From Streptomyces sp. CBMA123 (GTDB lineage: Bacteria; Actinomycetota; Actinomycetes; Streptomycetales; Streptomycetaceae), in contig NZ_MECK01000627.1 of assembly GCF_014596465.1 (NCBI RefSeq), positions 1-33,766 on the forward strand: a stretch of DNA of 33,766 bases, read 5' to 3'. This document shows positions 29,539 to 33,766 of the stretch, one piece after another (positions within the stretch are counted from its first letter, which is position 1; every line of letters begins with the position of its first letter). A model generated the notes under the pieces. That model saw only the letters and a program-made list of their open reading frames with translations. It ran no database searches and had not been told where the DNA came from. The position numbers were made by a program, and so were the translations under genes.

Positions 29539-30183
29539 GTGCCGCATGTCCTGGTCCTCAACGCGTCCTACGAGCCACTCGGCGTCGTATCGATGCGCCG
29601 CGCACTCATCCTGGTCCTCAACCACAAGGCGGTCAGCCTGGAGGACTCGGGAGTCACTCTGCACAGCGCCACCAGCGCCCTTCCGGCGCCGTCCGTCGTC
29701 CGACTGACCCGCTTCGTGCGGGTCCCGTTCTGCGGGCCCGTCCCGCTTACCCGCCGGGCGCTGTTCGCCCGCGACCACGGCCGCTGCGTCTACTGCGGGG
29801 CCGCCGCAACCAGCGTCGACCACGTCATCCCGCGCAGCCGGGGCGGCCAGCACCGGTGGGACAACGTGGTGGCGGCCTGCCGCCGCTGCAACCACACCAA
29901 GGCCGACCGGCACCTGACCGAACTCGGCTGGCGGATGAAACGCCCACCCGCACCGCCCAGCGGCCTCGCCTGGCGGATCATCGGCACCGGGATCAAGGAC
30001 CCGCGCTGGCGGCCCTACCTGGAGCCCTACGGCGGCGGCGACCAGCTGCGCGCCGCGCAGTGGGGCGAGTACGAGCACCACGACCATACCGAGCCGACCC
30101 ACTCCGTCCCGATCGGCCGGGCGCACGTCGCCCACCCCACCCCCGTCCGCCGCGGCGAGCAGCCCGAACCGCTCTCCGCCTGA
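29539..30183 (+). CDS. HNH endonuclease family protein
   Basis: The 214-residue protein has a conserved N-terminal region, MPHVLVLNASYEPLGVVSMR, and an HNH nuclease core: zinc-binding CVYC, the catalytic-type segment SVDHVIPRSRGG, and ACRRCNHTKADR closing the beta-beta-alpha metal finger. It ends in a variable charged tail. The GTG at 29539 is chosen because AGGAGG lies 5 nt upstream and the conserved protein begins there; a longer frame upstream is not conserved-looking. The family is widespread beside the mechanosensitive channel gene in Streptomyces. It should cut DNA in a metal-dependent way, but its biological target is unknown. Confidence 0.92.
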   Translation: MPHVLVLNASYEPLGVVSMRRALILVLNHKAVSLEDSGVTLHSATSALPAPSVVRLTRFVRVPFCGPVPLTRRALFARDHGRCVYCGAAATSVDHVIPRSRGGQHRWDNVVAACRRCNHTKADRHLTELGWRMKRPPAPPSGLAWRIIGTGIKDPRWRPYLEPYGGGDQLRAAQWGEYEHHDHTEPTHSVPIGRAHVAHPTPVRRGEQPEPLSA

Positions 30184-30231
30184 CCACAGCACGACAGGGC
30201 CCGCCCGTCACACCGTCGGTACGCGCCTCAT

Positions 30232-30270
30232 GGGCCGCCGCGCCCCCCACGAAGGGGAGCCCGGCGGCCC
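30232..30270. terminator. Bidirectional terminator between HNH and GH84 genes
   Basis: GGGCCGCCG (30232-30240) pairs perfectly with CGGCGGCCC (30262-30270), with an inner CCCC/GGGG pairing. It lies between two converging genes. It is followed by two near-identical copies of GTTTCCGAGCC (around 30277 and 30307). Confidence 0.65.
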
Positions 30271-30348
30271 GCCGCTGTTTCCGAGCCGACTCCGGCCCGC
30301 CGCAGTTTCCGAGCCCGCTCGCCCAAGGCCCGCTCGCCGGCTCCCAGT

Positions 30349-30372
30349 GGCTGCACCTACGGCTGCACCTAC
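30349..30372. repeat. 12-bp direct duplication at the glycosidase stop codon
   Basis: GGCTGCACCTAC is present twice in tandem (30349-30360 and 30361-30372) with a third partial unit. The stop codon of the minus-strand gene (30369-30371) lies in the second copy. Confidence 0.8.
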
Positions 30373-33300
30373 GGCTTCGCCGCAGGCGGGGCGGCCGGCG
30401 CCCCCGGCTGGGCCGGCTGGTTGGCCGGCGGATTGGCCGGCTGCTGCGGCGGGGCGGCCGGGGCGGTGACGCCGTACAGCTCGATGCCGTACAGCGAGTA
30501 GCCGAACTTGGTGGCCCGCGCCACGCCCTGCATCCGCACGTACCGGACGTTCGGGGCGTCGAAGCGCACCGTCTCGTCCCCGCCCTTGCCGTTGTCCACC
30601 GTCGCGGCGTCCGTCCAGGTGCTGCCGTCCGCCGAGACCTGGATCTTGTACGAGGAGGCGTACGCGGACTGCCAGTGCAGCACCGCCGCGCCCAGGTGGC
30701 CGGCCTGCGGCAGCGCCAGCTGCACCCAGGCGTCGTCCTTGGCCGGCGAGGACCAGCGGGTCTTCGGGTCGCCGTCGGCGATCGCCGCGGCCGGGAAGTT
30801 CGGCGTCTCGTCGCCCGAGGACGACGCCTGGGCGCCGAGCGCCAGGTCCGGTCCGCCGGTCGGCGGGACGACGTGGACCTGCAGCACCTGCTTCACGGTG
30901 GTGCCGCCCGCCACGTAGGACACCGGCACCTGGTACGTCCCGGAGGGCGTCCCCTGGGCGGCCGTGACCAGCAGCGGCACGCCGACCCGCCCGCCGCGCG
31001 GCACGGTGACCGGGCCGGCCGGGGTGACGGTGAGGCCCTTGGCGGCGGCCGGCACGTCGATCCGCAGCTCGCCGGTGGTGCCCTCGGGGCGGCCGGCCTC
31101 GACGGTGGCCTGGGTCTTGGCGGGGGCGGCGGCGCCGGTGACCACGTCCAGGGCCGGGTCGGCGAGGCTCAGCCGGGCCGCCGGGGCGTCGGCGTACCAG
31201 GGGATCACCTGGTTGACCACCGGCGGGTCGCCACCGGGCTTCCAGGTCAGCCGGAACGCGTCGGCGAGCTGCCCGCCGGCCGGCAGTTCGTTGTAGCCGG
31301 GCTGCACGGTGCCGATGTCCGTCCAGCTGCCGTCGGAGCGGCGCACCGCGACGGTGGCGGTGGCGTGCACGTTCGGGTCGGTGAGCACGGTGAGCCGGTC
31401 CAGTGGCCGGGCGGCGCCGAGTGCGACGGTGAGCGGCTCGTCCTGCGCGGTGGGCGCCTTGGCGGCGCGGTACGCGGTGTCCGGGTTGCCGTCCAGGACG
31501 GCCGCGGCCGAGGAGTCGGGCAGCGCGGCGGGGCCGCCGGAGACGCTGGCCGGGGACTCGTCCGGTGCGGTGACGGTGAACTCGCGCACCGCGATGGCGG
31601 TCTTCTGGGCGGCGGTGGCCCGCAGCCGCACCGCCCGGACCACGGTGCCGGGCGGCAGCTGGGCGCTGACCGTCTTCTGGTTCTTCACCACGGCGAGCTG
31701 CTGCCAGCCGCCCGCGCCGGTGCTGTACTCCAGGACGCCGTCGCGGAGGTAGTCGTCGACGGCGGTCTGGGCGTCCGGGCCGTTGCCCCAGCCGCCCATC
31801 AGCACGGTGACGCCGCTGATCGGCCGGCCCGCGCCGAGGTCCACGCCGACCGAGTCGCCGGGCTGCGGGGGAGCGGAGCTCCAGTAGAAGGTGTCGGCCT
31901 GGCCGTCGGTCATCAGCGCGGGCAGGTGGTCGTGCGCGGTGCCCATGCTGCTGGTCGGGGTGACCCCGCCGCTGACCACGCCGGACCAGTTGTCGGCGGC
32001 GCGCACGGCCCGGTCCAGGAACGGAGCGAGCACGCCCGCGCCGATGGTGGCCGGGGCCTGGGCGAGCTGGGCGCGCAGCCGGTTGAGCTGCACCCGGGCC
32101 TTCCAGGCCGCCGTGCCGTCGCCGCCGTGCTGGGCCAGCAGCATGTCCAGCGCGGCCTGCCCGGCCAGCCCGTAGTCGCGCAGCGGGCCCAGCCAGGGCC
32201 CGGCCTCGGCGGCCAGCTGGGCGGTGGCCTGGGTGCCGGCCAGGGTCTGCTGGGCGCCCGCCATCGCGGTGAAGGCGTCCCGCAGCGGGCCCGCCGCCGC
32301 TATCAGCCTGGCGAGGTCGGGGGCGGCGCCTGAGGTGGGTTCGGCGTTGGCCCAGAACTGGTCGAGCAGCGGCTGGAGGTAGCCGGACTCCTGCTTGGCC
32401 AGCGGCGAGGAGGTGCTGTTGCCGGCCAGCGCGGTGACGGCGGACAGCGCCGATCCGGCGGGGGTGGCGGCGGCGCCGGTCGGCCCGGCGAGCGAGCGCA
32501 CCGCGGCCTGCCAGGAGTCGTCGGGCTTGTAGCCGGTGGGGTTCCAGGCGAAGTCCCCGGCGGTGGCGAGGGCTATCCGGGAGGCCACCGGCTGCTGCAT
32601 GGCGCCGGTGAGCAGCACCGCGGAGCGGGTCGCCACCTCCGGGTCGCGGCCGGTGTAGGCGCCGAGGAAGAGCCGGTCCGGGCTGGCGTCGTTGACCGGG
32701 TAGTTGTCCATGGTGACCAGCGGGTGCCCGTACAGGCTGCCGGTGTCCGAGGTCTGGGCGCCGGTGATCTTCTCCGGGATCATCCCGCCGCCGCTCCAGG
32801 CCACCTGCACGCCGGCGGGCAGCGCGTCGGCCAGCGCCTTGCGGTACGGCGTGGTGCCCTGCTTGTGGTACTCGGTGGGGACGACCGACAGCGGCGCCAG
32901 CCCGGGGTTCCTGGCGATCAGCCGGTCCTGCACCTTCTTGACCAGCGCGGCCTGCGCCTTGGCGGCGGCGGCCGGGCCGCTGCCGTACGCGTCCCGGTCG
33001 TCGTCGCAGTGCCACTCGTCGTAGCTGACGTCCAGGAACTGCAGCTGGAACGCGGTGAAGCCGAGCTTGCGCAGCCCGTCCAGCTTGGCGACCAGCGCGT
33101 CGACGTCCGTGCCGGAGCTGAAGCAGAGGGACTGCCCCGGGTCGATCGCGTAGCCGAGGGTGACGTGGTTCTGCCGGGCCCGGTCACCGAGTTCGCGCAG
33201 CTCGGACTGCTGGTTGACGGGGTAGGCGTCGCGCCAGCGGTTGAGCCGGAACGGGTCGTCACCGGGGGCGTAGAGGTAGAAGTTCTGCTTGGAGCGGCCC

Positions 33301-33766
33301 AGGAAGTCGACCTGGTCGAGCCGCTGCTGGGCGGTCCACGGGGTGCCGTAGAACGCCTCCGCGGTGCCGCGCACCGCCGCGCCGCTCGGCCAGTCCCGCA
33401 GGGTGATCCCGGGCAGGCCGAGCCCGGCCGCGCCCGGACCCTGGCCCTGACCGGCCGGTACGGCGGCGAGCAGCTGGCGCAGGCTCTGCGCGGCGTAGAA
33501 GGTGCCGGCCGCGTCGGCGCCCGCGAGCACCACCGCGCCGTACGTCCCGCCGCCCTGGGCGGGCAGCTGGCCGGCGGACAGCACGTAGCCGCCCGGTGGC
33601 ATGCCCGCGGTCGAGGGCGCGGAGCCGTCCTTGCCGCCGGCCGCGGCGGTCAGCTGGCGCAGCGTCCGGTCGGTCTCGCCGTCGGCGCCCTCGGCGGGGC
33701 CGCCGATGTACACCACCAGCGAGCCGGCGGCGGGGGTGCCGCCGTCCGGCGGCGGGGTCACCGCGG
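30369..33766 (-). CDS. Secreted GH84-like beta-N-acetylglucosaminidase with discoidin domains (runs off right edge)
   Basis: The frame is open to the window edge, giving over 1,130 residues; the true start and signal peptide lie outside. The visible part begins in a GH20b-like N-terminal domain (YGAVVLAGADAAGTFYAAQS). A NAGidase/GH84 barrel follows (AEAFYGTPWTAQQRLDQVDF, then FQLQFLDVSYDEWHC near the catalytic position). Next come a helical region, two F5/8-type C (discoidin) carbohydrate-binding regions (HDHLPALMTDGQADTFYWSS; ASSSGDETPNFPAAAIADGD), an NPCBM/NEW3-like domain between them, and a Pro/Ala-rich tail ending PAAKP. Such enzymes release N-acetylglucosamine from extracellular glycans. 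The internal GTG at 33761 is not the real start. Confidence 0.87.
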   Translation of the reverse strand, partial: AVTPPPDGGTPAAGSLVVYIGGPAEGADGETDRTLRQLTAAAGGKDGSAPSTAGMPPGGYVLSAGQLPAQGGGTYGAVVLAGADAAGTFYAAQSLRQLLAAVPAGQGQGPGAAGLGLPGITLRDWPSGAAVRGTAEAFYGTPWTAQQRLDQVDFLGRSKQNFYLYAPGDDPFRLNRWRDAYPVNQQSELRELGDRARQNHVTLGYAIDPGQSLCFSSGTDVDALVAKLDGLRKLGFTAFQLQFLDVSYDEWHCDDDRDAYGSGPAAAAKAQAALVKKVQDRLIARNPGLAPLSVVPTEYHKQGTTPYRKALADALPAGVQVAWSGGGMIPEKITGAQTSDTGSLYGHPLVTMDNYPVNDASPDRLFLGAYTGRDPEVATRSAVLLTGAMQQPVASRIALATAGDFAWNPTGYKPDDSWQAAVRSLAGPTGAAATPAGSALSAVTALAGNSTSSPLAKQESGYLQPLLDQFWANAEPTSGAAPDLARLIAAAGPLRDAFTAMAGAQQTLAGTQATAQLAAEAGPWLGPLRDYGLAGQAALDMLLAQHGGDGTAAWKARVQLNRLRAQLAQAPATIGAGVLAPFLDRAVRAADNWSGVVSGGVTPTSSMGTAHDHLPALMTDGQADTFYWSSAPPQPGDSVGVDLGAGRPISGVTVLMGGWGNGPDAQTAVDDYLRDGVLEYSTGAGGWQQLAVVKNQKTVSAQLPPGTVVRAVRLRATAAQKTAIAVREFTVTAPDESPASVSGGPAALPDSSAAAVLDGNPDTAYRAAKAPTAQDEPLTVALGAARPLDRLTVLTDPNVHATATVAVRRSDGSWTDIGTVQPGYNELPAGGQLADAFRLTWKPGGDPPVVNQVIPWYADAPAARLSLADPALDVVTGAAAPAKTQATVEAGRPEGTTGELRIDVPAAAKGLTVTPAGPVTVPRGGRVGVPLLVTAAQGTPSGTYQVPVSYVAGGTTVKQVLQVHVVPPTGGPDLALGAQASSSGDETPNFPAAAIADGDPKTRWSSPAKDDAWVQLALPQAGHLGAAVLHWQSAYASSYKIQVSADGSTWTDAATVDNGKGGDETVRFDAPNVRYVRMQGVARATKFGYSLYGIELYGVTAPAAPPQQPANPPANQPAQPGAPAAPPAAKP

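Noticed and set aside
28155..30183. A combined TnpB-HNH defence or editing system
   Set aside because: The HNH gene has its own strong Shine-Dalgarno and is a usual neighbour of the MscS gene; the tnpB element looks inserted between them rather than functionally linked.
29856..33015. Long frames on both strands overlapping the GH84 gene
   Set aside because: Shadows; only the minus frame ending at 30369 shows NAGidase and discoidin motifs.
1..33766. tRNA or rRNA gene as an integration site for the island
   Set aside because: No T-loop/anticodon pattern or rRNA core sequence was noticed on either strand by eye; a tRNAscan run would be needed to be sure.

Overview
The window is high-GC actinobacterial DNA, most likely from a Streptomycetaceae genome (Streptomyces or Kitasatospora). 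The evidence is very strong third-position GC, GTG starts, a csn-type chitosan-oligosaccharide operon, PucR and NarL/LuxR-type regulators, a streptomycete-type HNH protein and a leaderless two-component kinase gene. No rRNA, tRNA or CRISPR array was seen.

Layout, left to right. (1) 1-4334, minus strand: an operon of a YqiJ/NfeD-like OB-fold membrane protein with a histidine-rich loop, a YqiK-type flotillin, and the N-terminal 455 residues of a very large DNA-repair-type ATPase that runs off the left edge. (2) 4471-6647: a PucR-family regulator divergent from a tyrosine phosphatase, with a perfect 14-bp palindrome between them. (3) 6875-10702: an ABC-2 efflux pair divergent from a histidine kinase/response regulator pair, closed by a strong terminator. 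(4) 10872-13013: a secreted protein with an HEYSE motif and a small lipoprotein. (5) 13220-20335, minus strand: csnR-csnE-csnF-csnG-csnH-csnK, i.e. a ROK regulator, an ABC importer, a GH4 hydrolase and a sugar kinase. It has a candidate CsnR box and a promoter with a second palindrome upstream.

(6) 20535-26700 is a mosaic accessory island and the most unusual part. It opens with a locally AT-rich, Shine-Dalgarno-rich stretch encoding nested mini-ORFs, then three perfect 14-16 bp hairpins. Next is a chimeric reading frame in which a Streptomyces-type serine recombinase, itself frameshifted, is joined in frame to the C-terminal half of a 2-oxoglutarate/Fe(II) oxygenase. A cargo cassette follows: an XRE-cupin regulator (frameshifted in a C7 run), a DHA2-type MFS exporter, a SAM methyltransferase and a short-chain dehydrogenase. 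The island ends in a C-terminal fragment of a Tn3-family transposase. An inverted 12-bp sequence flanks the cargo.

(7) 26803-30183: a MscS-type channel and an HNH endonuclease, with a complete stand-alone TnpB gene and a candidate right-end/omega-RNA hairpin inserted between them. (8) 30369-33766: a large secreted GH84-like beta-N-acetylglucosaminidase that runs off the right edge. Together with the csn operon it suggests amino-sugar polymer scavenging.

Two candidate frameshifts lie at C/G homopolymers in neighbouring genes, so assembly error must be excluded before either is called a real pseudogene.
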